Part shown: positions 11,284 through 21,351 of the stretch, piece after piece
Numbering within the stretch: the stretch's first letter is position 1
Layout: each line of letters starts with the position of its first letter
NCBI GenBank assembly: GCA_963573305.1
Contig: OY754329.1
Coordinates: 16,645,200-16,709,199 of the forward strand
DNA from: Pyrrhosoma nymphula
Lineage: Eukaryota; Arthropoda; Insecta; Odonata; Coenagrionidae
Reading direction: 5' to 3'
DNA: 64,000 nucleotides
Notes under the pieces: model-generated
What the model saw: the letters and a program-made list of their open reading frames with translations, nothing else
Databases searched by the model: none
Told to the model about the DNA's origin: nothing
Made by a program: the position numbers and the translations under genes

Positions 11284-11421
11284 CGGAAGTTAAGCTGATT
11301 TCCATCGCCTTCGTTCGATAACCTATCATGGAGAACTGAGGTAGTGATATGGAGTAACTGACGCCAACGGAGTCGGAGCCGTCTTTCCATTTATATCGGA
11401 TGTCTTTCATAGAGTACCCGT
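11284..11421 (-). CDS. RDL-like subunit exon 6: loops B-C of ligand-binding domain
   Basis: A 138-base exon between TTTCTCAG and G|GTAAGT. It encodes GYSMKDIRYKWKDG, close to the RDL GYTMRDIRYFWRDG block, then SISLPQFSMIGYRTKAM and EISLTSG. The last of these leads into loop C, completed as G-N-Y-S-R by the next exon. The aromatic and Thr/Ser positions of loop C are present, so a GABA-type pocket is plausible (inference from family knowledge). Entry and exit are both phase 1. Confidence 0.9.
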
Positions 11422-11608
11422 CTGAGAAAACAATAATCGGAGAGTTAATTTCACTTAACTTGGCTGGAGTTTTCCTCCGGTGTAGAGTAATATCATTCAG
11501 GGTGTATTTATGAAAGTTGGCGATGTTTCCATTAACTCATAATCGTTATTGTCTCAACGGATACATTATAATTTAATTGCAGGGATGTAAGAATGGAAAG
11601 GTACTCAC

Positions 11609-11691
11609 AGCTCTCGAATTCTATGGCACACATTTGCTGGTCCAATGGGAAGTACTGCAGGCTCATTGGGCAAGAGACCGTCACGGACATC
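11609..11691 (-). CDS. RDL-like subunit exon 5: Cys-loop and loop B
   Basis: This 83-base exon (acceptor TTCTCTAG, donor T|GTGAGT) encodes the family-defining Cys-loop: C-PMSLQYFPLDQQM-C, exactly 13 residues between the two cysteines, with the invariant F-P-x-D. It is followed by AIEFES, the start of loop B. The Glu-Ser pair corresponds to RDL residues known to contact GABA. The following aromatic is Tyr (from the split codon T+AC) where RDL has Phe. Entry phase 2, exit phase 1. Confidence 0.92.
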
Positions 11692-12306
11692 CTAGAGAAC
11701 AAAAGGAGAGGTTGTTTTGGGCTCAATGGCTCTAATAGACGGATCAATTGAACTACATCATGATTTAAATACTTTCTCTGATTACACCTCTTGTCTGGCT
11801 ACTCAACGAAGTTCATAGCTGAAGATCCTTCTCGCGAATTGAAGTTTGCCCAATCCTCCTCTCGATCCTCTTAAAGTTACCTCGCAGCCTTGAGTTGAGC
11901 AACTCTATCAGAGATTCATTTTTCCTCGCATGAAAAGAGTAAAGAATTAGAGAGTAAATTTTCTCGTATTTGTTAACTTTGCCAAAAAAACTCTGGGTTA
12001 GGCTATTATCTTTAGTTTCGAAGGAGATTCCAAATCGAGTATGTGTATTGAAAGTATTATCGGCGAGGAATCAGATTGTTTCGTGGTTTTTTTAATGATT
12101 CAATTGTTTATGTAGCACCTTATTTCTTTTGAACGGTAAAAAATTCAAATACTTTAATTTATTTTCAATTCTAGAGACTTTCTGATAGCGTGAGAAACTA
12201 TTGAATCTGTCTAGTGACTTTAACATTCTTGTTCTTCCAATTTGTACTAGTATTAGAGCTTTATCGGATTAGAATGTTAGAGCTAACGTAGCCATGTATG
12301 AATGAG

Positions 12307-12553
12307 TCAAATTAACCGATTGTGGCGATACTTTGTGGAAATTGAAGATAGAATTCAATTGTCACAAAAACACGGTACAAAATTCCACTAATTATTTTAT
12401 TGCTGTCGACCGGTTTCGACGACTAAAGCGTCATTTACAAGAAAAAACAGTTTAGTGGTTGTTTTGTATTGTAAATGACGCTTTAGTCGTTGAAACCGGT
12501 CGACAGCAATAAACTAATTAGTGGAATTTTGTACCGTGTTTTTGTGACAGTGA
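12307..12553. mobile_element. Penelope-type foldback element with 13-bp TSD
   Basis: An exact 13-base direct repeat atgtatgaatgag at 12294-12306 and 12554-12566 brackets the element. The right three quarters (12360-12549) is a long near-perfect inverted repeat with arms of about 80 bases around a 31-base spacer. Each arm reads GTCGTYGAAACCGGTCGACAGC then AATAAA, like the GAAAC...ACAATAAA end of the Penelope element at 46734-46813. A paired head-to-head terminal repeat of a Penelope-like element is the likeliest origin. In the intron between exons 4 and 5. Confidence 0.7.
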
Positions 12554-12871
12554 ATGTATGAATGAGGTTTAGAAAACTACAAAATGCTACTTTGGCAAGG
12601 GGATTTTGTGTTAGGAAATCATTAAAGTCATGTATTAGTCTCCATTGCCATTCTCTTCATGCAATGAAATAGTTGGCAGGGCACTGTTCTTCTACGAAAC
12701 TTTTTTATGTAAATGAAATACTTCACAGTTGACGGTAAAAGGGGTACAACTAGGCATGGGTGGTTTTCTCTCTGTTCTCGGAGATACATGTAATTCGGCA
12801 TGAATAGGATCATCGAGCGGTAGTTTCCAGTTTGTAGTTTTTCATCACAGGAGTCATGTTCGTCGTCTCAC

Positions 12872-13098
12872 CTGTAACTCCTCAAGACGCTGCCGGAAGG
12901 GGTGACGCGGAAAAACTCATTGTGGCTGAGCGGGTTACTTGGCTGAGACCGTTTCTCGTTGACGATGAACGTGTCCGGCACCCAGATGCGGTCGCCGAAG
13001 CTGGGACCCAGGGAAATGGTCTCCATGCCGGGCCTCTCGGTGTATCTGAGACGGGGGTCAGTCCAGTAGTGCCGCAGATAGAAATCAATGGTGTATTC
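12872..13098 (-). CDS. RDL-like subunit exon 4: ligand-binding domain (loops D, A, E)
   Basis: This 227-base exon runs from acceptor TCCGCAG to donor AG|GTGAGA. It encodes 75 residues beginning EYTIDFYLRHYWTDPRL, the RDL loop D block with its Arg and the WxDPRL signature. ERPGMET, then IWVPDTFIVNEK (loop A) follow, and the exon ends in GSVLRSYR, the strand before the Cys-loop. Compared with RDL the second Phe of DTFFVNEK is Ile, and the QSYFH stretch after NEK is replaced by RSQPSNP, so the loop A-E surface has drifted. The last codon is split (AG + G = Arg) across the intron. The longer open frames on both strands over this exon are shadows. Confidence 0.9.
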
Positions 13099-13739
13099 CT
13101 GCGGATGGAAGTAATGCTGTTAGTGGCATTCGCTTTCATTTTAAGCTTCTTTGTCCTGCTGCCCTCGCCACTGGCCCGGCCATGAAGCAAGTTTATTACC
13201 TGAAGAAAGTTTTTTTCCTCCCTTTTATTTATTCAAGGCAGACCTTAAACATTCCTTTACCTCTGTTAAATCTCCTCCAGTTTTCTTTCTTCTAAAACCT
13301 CTCGACTTCTGCTTTTTTAATTGCCTGTTTCTAACTTATTTCTTGCGATGTTTGAGTTGTAAAATTTGAAAGCAAACTTATAAATAGCTATTTTTATATT
13401 TATCTTGTGAAAGACAGCAGTCTCCAACGAAATAAACTACTATTATTCTCCAATACATAGCTGATACTGTGCCTGGTATATGGACTCGGATTTGTAATAT
13501 CGTGAGTAGAGTTTTTTAAAGAGACTATTAGGGTTTTTTTAAAGAAAATTGCAAAGGCTGATTTACGGCGTTTCGAATGAATTCCTATCTCTTTATGATG
13601 CAAAAAAATCTACATTTCTTTCATTACCTTTGTCAGCACGACTTAGCGAAATGCCTCTCCGATTCCAGGATACAAAATTCGACATGTTTTTCCAACACAA
13701 AAGTAATGAGATATTCCAGGACAAAAAAGTGAGGCTAGT

Positions 13740-14335
13740 CATAAAACTATGGGGGCAAAAACTGGAGCAAGTAAAGCAATTAAATACTTGGGTAGTACGC
13801 AAGATGAAAATGGGCATCGTGACAAAGACATTCGTGGGAGAATTGAGCTAGCGAAAGAAGCGTTCAACATTAGGAAGGAGCTAATGACGGGGACCTTGGG
13901 CAAGGAGATAAAGAATAGGCTGGTGACGAGTTTATTATGGAGTGTAGCACTTCATGGGACATTAAGGTGGACTCTTGGAAAAAATACGAGAATATACTGA
14001 AGTCCTTCGAGATGTGGGTGTGGAGGAGGATGGAGAAGGTGCGGTGGACGTAAAGGAAGACAAACGAGGAAGTGATTGGTATGGTTAGTGAGGAACGGAC
14101 AATTCTGGCTGTGGTTAAAGAGAGGCGAAGTAGCTTGTTGTATTAAGTACTTGGAAGAGGTAATGAGGGGCGAAGGGTTGCTTAGTTGGAGGGGAGGACG
14201 TAGGAAAATCGTGGATGGGGAAGAAAGAGATTAGGGTTGAAGGACGGGATGAAGAAGGTTAGGACGTTCGCCGAGATGAAGAAAATTATCATTGGTAGAT
14301 AGAGCCATACACATGTGAAAGTCTTAGACGACTTT
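13740..14335 (+). mobile_element. LINE A 3'-end fragment
   Basis: Plus-strand frames read AIKYLGSTQDENGH, IRGRIELAKEAFN, RLVTSLLWSVALHG, then (after a frame break) MWVWRRMEKVRWT and KTNEEVIGMV: the conserved tail of RTE-like insect LINEs. Several stops. Lies in the intron between exons 3 and 4 of the RDL-like gene. Confidence 0.8.
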
Positions 14336-14496
14336 TACTTACTTCCATTGAAGCTAACCTTAACAACTATATCACAGAGTATATTACGACTATGACTATC
14401 ATACGCTTCTCCGAGTCCACAAAGTTCGACATACTTTTCTGAATGAAGATATTCATGCCTGCCGAAAATACGGCGATGAAGTATATAGAAATTACC

Positions 14497-14590
14497 ACGA
14501 GGAAAAATCGGCTTGGACCGCGAATCGAACCATGGACTTTTGGCTTACCGGATCAATGCACAGACCACTACGCTATCCAGGATTCCTAAT
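14497..14590 (-). mobile_element. tRNA-derived SINE head
   Basis: Read on the minus strand the segment has a Pol III A box (TAGCGTAGTGG) and, about 40 bases on, a B box (GGTTCGATTCG), as in tRNA genes. The acceptor stem does not pair, so it is a SINE head rather than a tRNA. Its 3' body presumably runs left toward 14350, but I cannot fix its end. Confidence 0.6.
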
Positions 14591-14599
14591 TCCCTTGGA

Positions 14600-16940
14600 A
14601 ATTTCTACGTACTTTTTTCCGACTCACAATCTCATTACTACATATTGGTGTCGTGCGTTCCCTCGTCGGTTTCTTAGAAACGCTTGAAGCAGAATTAAAG
14701 TGTTTCGTTCCTACTCAGAAGAATGACTTGTGGACGTTAAGATTTTGATTTTTACTACGACGCTGTGTCAAAAAAAGGAGGATGAATAAAAAATGAGAAT
14801 CCTGATGGGATACTGAAAAAACAGACTTACAAGATTGTTCCAATCAGCCAATTCTCTCTTTTCATCAGCCCTACCACATCGATTTTTTAATATTCGAATC
14901 ATCGAGCAGTACCAAACATGAGCTTTCTCTAATTTTTGTGATCCATATGACTTCTCACCTAGGATAACCTCTTCCGATGCTCAGTGTCGTAATCTGTAAG
15001 CGGTACACTAATTCCCAAGCATCGCACTGCGCTGCTTCAATTTTGCGGCAGTTATGTCGGTAATAATGGGCTTGGGTTAATTTGGACAAACCATGCGTCG
15101 TTACCTTCACAGATTCTTTTTCATGAAATGTCTATTTGAATATCAATTTCTCAGTAATCACTTTTTCTTATTTATTATACACGTACTCTTGGTCCATAAG
15201 TAACTGTTTTTAGGGGTCGCAGTTGTCGAAGACTGCCTACTTTTTTCTTGAAACATTTTTCGTTCTTTCCACGCCGTCATTCCAACATGCGAGCTCAGGA
15301 TAAATAATTCAAATACATCAACGTCTACCAACATATTTTTATGCCCGTTTCGTCGTCAATGCTGCAAAAATCATGCTAAGTACCAACTATATGCATTCTA
15401 AAAGACACCGGTTCAGCACTGATCCCATACCACCTGATACTCCTCCCCCTCTTATCCAACTCTATACTTGCATTGCATACCTTGGTCTTTGGACTTTTCG
15501 GAGACACCAAGATTTGATAAATATGCTTTTTTTGATTGGAAATACTCTATGATAATGTACCACAAATTATTAATTATATTTATTCCATTTTGAATTTCCG
15601 GGCCAAGGGTTTGAGGCCTACAATTTTTGAAATACAGCAGACGTCATAACTCAATGCCCTGCCAAGTGAAGCAGTCGTAGTGATACCAGTTTGACGCGTG
15701 ATAACATGGATCGATTCATTGAAAGAGTCATAATGCAAATAGTCGCAGAATTATCTCATGCAAGCGCGTTCCCGTCGTAACATCGATTATCCCGAGAACT
15801 CTGTTGGTCAAAACTGTAAATAACGTAATAAAATTTATATTTTTTCAGCTACACTAACACTACTAAAGAAAAAAATCTTCCTCCACTCATAGCTGAGACC
15901 AAATTAACTATCTCTCGTATTAAGTTAATCATATTGTGTCAACTCAAATGAGAGGCACCAATGGGTTGATTTCTATGATTACTCAAGATCTGAAAGGAAT
16001 CATTTTTCTGTGGCAAAGCATTTTATTCTACTTTCTTATAACCACTTACATTTATTCACTATGCAATTCTGAAGAGACACAAGTTTGTGCGGCAGCTTGC
16101 TGGTTGATGGTGCTTTCTTGGGTAATTTATATCTGAGCTTCACTGAAATGTGCAATTTTTTATGGGGCAGATAAATTGGAGGATCGTAGCTGAAAAAAGA
16201 TAATGAGTTGGGTTGAATACTTTTACCTATCGAAGCGTTTTTATAAGTACCAACGAGGCATCTTAGTGCCTCAGTAAGACTTAGTGCCTTAGTAAGTATC
16301 TACCTTAGTTACCTGTGCGGGTATTCGTTATATATTTCGAAATGCAAGTGATTATTGCAGGGAGTTATAAATATGTTTTTTGAAATATCATTTGTATTCC
16401 AGGCTCAGCTGAACAAAGTCAACTTTTTATCAAACATTTTGGAAGTGATAATTATTATACTTACGTGTAGGGTAGGAAGTTTGTATGATCATTATTTACA
16501 GTCATTTCAAAGAACAATCAGCATAATGGTACTAGTTTTCAAAAGATTTGAACATTTGACATAACTACCATATTAAAGTCTTTGTTTTTTTATCTCATGA
16601 ATATGAAAAACATTCAGAAATTCGACTATTTATGATGATAAAACACCAATTTCAAATTAATAACAAACAGTACAAGCCTTTATCATATGCTGCTGGAGTA
16701 TTTGGTCGTTCACTTGGAAAAAATAATGTGGACATTATGGTGGCAGTCACGAGGGAAGTAATTAAAGTTTATTAATGAAATTCCTGCCTAAAACAACTTC
16801 CTTTAGAAAAAAAAGTACACTAATATGGTTTCGCAAAAAACCTGCACAAAGTTCATCATGATAAAATTGCTTATTATTATTATTCCGCGTAAAAAAGATT
16901 TAGAATGAAACGAAAGAGGAGCATAATCACTTTCAGGACC

Positions 16941-16942
<2 letters not shown>
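14600..16942. other. Intron sequence without recognisable features
   Basis: AT-rich sequence inside intron 3 of the RDL-like gene. Only short chance frames; no exon, RNA gene or element recognised. Confidence 0.6.

Positions 16943-17011
<69 letters not shown>
16943..17011. repeat. TA dinucleotide microsatellite
   Basis: About 34 uninterrupted TA units (69 bases), 132 bases into the intron after exon 3. Mononucleotide purity suggests a hypervariable locus. Confidence 0.95.
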
Positions 17012-17013
<2 letters not shown>

Positions 17014-17142
17014 TCGATATGCTCTGTTCCATTACCAGAGCGAAAATAATCTTGTGGAATATTACTTTTCCCGAGTTATCGCTATTTTTTTGGATGGCAC
17101 ACAACACTCAAAACGCCCTATGAATGGGATGTCCATGCTTAC

Positions 17143-17210
17143 CATGTCCTTATCTGAAAGTGTGGAAATGTCGAGCACGTACATTGAGACATCCACATCA
17201 ACCGGTTGAC
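17143..17210 (-). CDS. RDL-like subunit exon 3: extracellular domain, first beta strands
   Basis: Short 68-base exon between TTTCAG and ATG|GTAAGC. It encodes QPVDVDVSMYVLDIS then TLSDKDM, matching the RDL stretch P-V-x-V-x-V-x-M-Y-V-L-x-I-S-x-x-S. It enters in phase 1 and leaves in phase 0. Without it exons 2 and 4 would join out of frame. A long TA microsatellite lies 132 bases into the downstream intron. Confidence 0.85.
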
Positions 17211-17763
17211 CTGAAATGGAATTGAGGAAGAGCGGTGTTAATCAATTAACAATTTTAGAATTCAGGATTTTTGCAACTAAATTGAGAATTTCCAGGTGTT
17301 CCATTGGTTGATCGGATACATTTTTAGGCATCTTTATATGTTCTCATTACTGTGACACTAAAAATGAATCATAATATCTTTAATCCCGCTGGATAACTTA
17401 AGTTGTCCGTCTCATCAAAAGACGCTTCGTTTTGCCAATGGATAATGTAATCTCAAGGAAAAAGTTTCTTTCACATTAGCATATTTAAAGTACGTCTTTC
17501 AATGAAATATCCAGCTATCAAATAAAAAAAACATAATGAATGGTAGGTAATGATGTATTACCCCTGGAGTGATTAATTCAGTTCATCGGCATAGAAATTT
17601 AACATGCAAAATTATTCCTGGAGCCATGTATGGCCCTATTTTCGTACATAAAAACTCGGACCAGGAGCACGGTAATGAAATAAATTATATGCATTCCAAC
17701 TCAGTGGTAGTGAAATCCAAAATTGTTTCCCTATTTGTGGCATGAGTAAACGCCTTTGCTTAC

Positions 17764-17837
17764 CTCCATAGTTTGGTCTCACTCTTTTGTCGTAATTATG
17801 TAGTAGACCATCCAGTATTCCAGTAAGGCTGTAATTA
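17764..17837 (-). CDS. RDL-like subunit exon 2: start of extracellular domain
   Basis: Encodes the N-terminal helix and first turn of the ligand-binding domain: SLTGILDGLLHNYDKRV then RPNYGG, very close to the YDKRVRPNYGG block that marks RDL and related GABA-channel subunits. The donor is G|GTAAGC (phase 1), joining to the GT of exon 3 to give Gly. The acceptor is uncertain: GAAG (exon starts 17837, adding an N-Y-S glycosylation sequon) or TTACAG (exon starts 17828). Both leave one base and fit the phase of exon 1. A longer open reading frame extends upstream but has no further homology I recognise. Confidence 0.82.
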
Positions 17838-18440
17838 CTTCGTTTTGGAGAAAGGCCACGCACAAGGTTCGGGCAAAAAAGTTTGAAAATAAACATTAAT
17901 TTTTTCAAGCTAGAAACTCAGGGAAATATGCACATGCAACGTAAAAATAATTAGAGTGAGATAAATAAAATTGTAGGGAATGTATTGATTCAATTTAAGA
18001 CTTCAAAAACTTCAGAACTTAAATAAATAGTTTAATAATTAATTTTTATACTAATGAGTGATGATTTTTGGACCGGCCCAAATTTAATGAACTCCATTGC
18101 GGAGCCATATCTATTATTTTATGACAAAAAAATTATTTTTACTGTCTCTGAAAAGCTCTATATTGTCTCTTCTCCCTTCAAGTCGTTAGCATGCCTGTGT
18201 TATTCCTTCTCCTTCCGTGTTTTCTTCTCAACATTCTTTCCTTACCATCATCTTAAACCCAGCCTCAAAATCACCCTCATAAAGAGGCCATAAATTTATC
18301 CATACTAATTATCAATTCATATAATAATAACAGCTTGTATTTAACTATACATTTTTATACATTATTATTGCAATGTATTTTTTATATATTTATATGCATA
18401 TAAATTTATTTATACATATTTATTTATATGTATTTGTCCG
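17838..18440. other. Intron sequence, AT-rich
   Basis: Start of intron 1. Near 18290-18440 it becomes a tandem-like series of tttata/atatg blocks. No gene seen. Confidence 0.5.
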
Positions 18441-19110
18441 GTGTCAGTAACTTCCGAAAGGAATACAAGAAACATAGATTTTTCGTCAATTACCCGTCTC
18501 CAAGTCTTACTAAAATTGAAGCCGTTATTTCTATTCATCTTATTTTGTTCTCTCTGTAGCAATATGGCTTCTTTTGTTATTCTTTCCCAATATTTGGAAA
18601 CGCAGACTTTTCCGGTTGGAAAAGCCTTATGCTCCTTTCATGTTCTTTGAACCTTTTCTCGGTGGTCCTTCCTGTCTCGCCAAAATACGCCCTACCACAC
18701 CCGCACGGTATGCGGTACACTCCGGTTGTTTTCAGGCCGAGGTTGTCCTTAGAGGTGACCAGGAAATGTTTGAGTTTAGCATGCGGTTTATGTATCGTTT
18801 CCACTTTGTGTGGTTTTAATATCCTCGATATCCTGTTAGATATAGATGATGTATAAGGAAGGAAAGCCTTGGCGATGGGTTTTTCTTTCTCTTACAACAT
18901 CTCCGCTCCACTGGCGATGAAAGTTCTTTTAAACGCCAAATTTATTCCTCGAAGGCTATAGCCATTCTCATGGAAGGTGTCTTTAAGGTGTATTAATTCG
19001 GTCTCAAAGCTGTTGGAGTCCGAAATGGTTTTCGCTCGATGGAAAAGCGTAGAGAGAACACTCATTTTGGATGAATGTGTGAGAGATGCTTGCATCAATA
19101 ACATCGGCGT
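18440..19110 (-). mobile_element. Penelope-like element fragment, lineage 2 (GIY-YIG nuclease)
   Basis: Minus-strand frames give FHENGYSLRGINLAFKR (connector), then TTGVYRIPCGCGRAYFGETG with RTTEKRFKEHERSI, a GIY-YIG nuclease with the G-E-T-G-R and R-x-x-E-H elements. Its sequence differs strongly from the nucleases at 8911-9420 and 46123-46330, so it is a separate lineage. A frame break near 18890; RT part missing. Confidence 0.75.
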
Positions 19111-19169
19111 AATGGTTGGAGATATGAACGTGCGAGTTCAATTGTACACAGATAATGCTGTGTGTGACT

Positions 19170-19640
19170 GAGAGTCTACACTTTACAGATATGACCGAGG
19201 ACCTAGGATAACTTCTTTGAAGCTACAGAGAGAATAGAATTGAGGGACCATAGAAATGGTTTTTGACAAGGAGAATGGGAAGAATGTTAGTAAAATGAGG
19301 GTGTACGGTGAAATAATTGAGGAAATAGTTTACCTTGGCCGAATATTTGTAAAATATGGGAGGATAGATCAAGAGATTATAATATGTGGAAATGCTGTAA
19401 GTATATTCGTGTGTAGTATGTGGAGCATATCAAGGAATGTGTGTTTATGTGCTAAGGAAGCAAAAATTGCGATGTACTCCTTCCACTTTATTGTATTGCA
19501 TCAAAACTTAGGTATGTCAGTATGAGAGTGGGCTAAATGAAGTGGAAATGGGGTATCTCAGTAGTGTTTACGTTAAAAGCAGAATGGATAGTGTTTGGAA
19601 TGAATGGGCGATGAAAGAATGTGCCTCCAAGAAAGTGTGT
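19170..19640 (+). mobile_element. LINE C-terminal fragment
   Basis: Plus-strand frame reads EEIVYLGRIFVKYGRIDQEI followed by CAKEAKIAMYS, matching the region after the RT palm in RTE-like LINEs (VYLGR...DGKIDQEI). Then stops. Decayed. Confidence 0.5.
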
Positions 19641-19689
19641 AGAACTTGATCTCTCCCTATAGAAGGTAGCTTGGATTAATATTTTTGCT

Positions 19690-20212
19690 GTTTTAAAATT
19701 CTCTGTCACCCGCAAAGTACTGCTTGCCATGTACATTGGCTACTTTTATTCCAGGATCTCCCATGGAAACATTTTGTGGGGTTCCTCTTCCAGATTGACT
19801 GAATTGTTCAGAATAACAAAGAAATGTGAGGATTATTGGAAATGTCCCTTTTAGGCGAACCTGTAAGCCACTTTTCGAAAGATTTAAAATCCTTACTTTA
19901 CCTTGCATTTATCTATTCCACATACTAACATTTGTAAAAAGTAACGCCAGTGATTTTCGACTAAATAACTCCCATCATCTCTGTGATACTAGAAGAAAGA
20001 GAAGTTTACACGTAGAGAGATCATTCATTAACTCCCATTCCAAGGGACCAAAGACAATGGCCATACACATTTATAACAAGTTGCCCAGAAGAATTGAAGA
20101 TATTACTAGCGTAAATAAATTTAAAAAGGAAACTTATAAGTACCTCCTTGATAAATGCTTTTACTCTGTCTCGGATTTTCTGGATGAATTATGTGATTTT
20201 GTATTTTAATCA
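19690..20212 (+). mobile_element. Jockey/CR1-like LINE C-terminal fragment (lineage B)
   Basis: Plus-strand frame includes YFYSRISHGNILWG, TELFRITKKCVRIIG and FKILTLPCIYLFHILTFVKSN, ending in a KKETYKYLLD tail. This is the C-terminal region of insect non-LTR retrotransposons of the jockey group. The last 127 codons are uninterrupted; the 5' part is missing. Confidence 0.75.
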
Positions 20213-20479
20213 TTAAATTGCTTGACTTGTCTTATGCATTGTATGTCTCTGTTTGAGTAAAAATTATGATTATTATGAATTTTGAAAGGAACTGAACTTT
20301 CTCAGGAAGAATATATCAATGGTTTCTTGTGTACATAAATTTTCACTCATAGTCTTTACATGCTACGAAGCATCCCAGAAGTGGCCGGATAGGGTGAATT
20401 ACCCGGGTCAAAAAAAATAGTTCTCGCATTTACTGTATGAATGTTTACGCTTTCATTTTTTTCTTTTCATTTTTCGCCT

Positions 20480-20725
20480 GACCCTCTCTTCGGAGGCAGG
20501 AAGATCGGGCCGGGGGTAGGGGAGGAGGGGAGAGGAAACCGCGCGTGCCAAGTACCCTTTCGGGTGGCACGCAACGCGGCCTCGCGAGAACGGAAGCTTC
20601 GAACAGATCAGGGGGCTGGCGGATGGGGTGGAGGCGTGATTCCGTCCGGCACGCGGTACACACCGCCAGTGACTCGAGCACCGCAGTGCTCCGATCAGTC
20701 GCACTGCTTGTCGTGGAGAGCGAAT
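20480..20725. other. GC-rich island within intron 1
   Basis: About 250 bases rich in G, C and CpG in an AT-rich intron, open in several frames on both strands (up to 129 codons) without any protein motif. It could be an alternative promoter of the RDL-like gene or part of a transposon. I found no leader peptide in it. Confidence 0.35.
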
Positions 20726-20772
20726 GACGCGTGTGTATCACATTGCCGACACGACATTGCATATGTTTTGCC

Positions 20773-21351
20773 CAGGGGTCGGCAAAGTTTTGAGGCGGAA
20801 GAGCCAAATCTGTCCCTCACAAGAGTGTAAAAATTAAATTTGATTGTTTCAGGCTTGACTTCGTGGAAGTGATAGATATCCATTTTGAATAAAAAAACTT
20901 CAGATGCCTTATTAAGGTGAAACCGGTAGCAGTTTTTAAAATAAAGCGTGGAAAATCACAAAGATTTGTCTTCCATTGGAAGTGTAAAAATTATTCGAGG
21001 GCCAAGAATGTATATTTATAAATAAGAAAATTTTTAAGTAATAGTATAACAAGTTATAACATTAACTATTTCGTTATTAGATGAAGAAAAAATCATCATT
21101 ATATTATAATACTCATTTAAAAAATCAATACGGTCAAATGTTGTTGACAAGAAAAGTTATTCTTCCTATTGTAAAGCAAAGTACTGCGGATTAATAAATT
21201 AGTGAATGAAGTTTTCAGATAATTTATTAGCTAGATTATTAAAATTAAAAAAATAGGAATTAAATATTCTATTACATAATTTTTCTATTTATTTCAGAGC
21301 TGCTTTAATGTAACTAAAGAGTCGCGTTTGGCTCGCGTTTTCCGACCCCTG
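20773..21351. mobile_element. hAT-like MITE
   Basis: Starts caggggtcggcaaagttttg and ends gcgttttccgacccctg. Subterminal gagccaaa and tttggctc are also inverted. Ends of the CAGGGGTCGG type are characteristic of hAT elements. The flanking octamers (gttttgcc and tcttagcc) match at only five of eight bases, so the duplication is old or absent. 579 bases, no transposase. Confidence 0.7.

Noticed and set aside
14497..14590. Functional tRNA gene
   Set aside because: A and B boxes are present, but I cannot pair an acceptor stem or place a convincing anticodon arm; a SINE head is more likely.
20441..20830. 129-codon and 120-codon frames as a first exon of the RDL-like gene
   Set aside because: No signal peptide, no good donor in phase; exon 1 at 32680-32759 fits far better.
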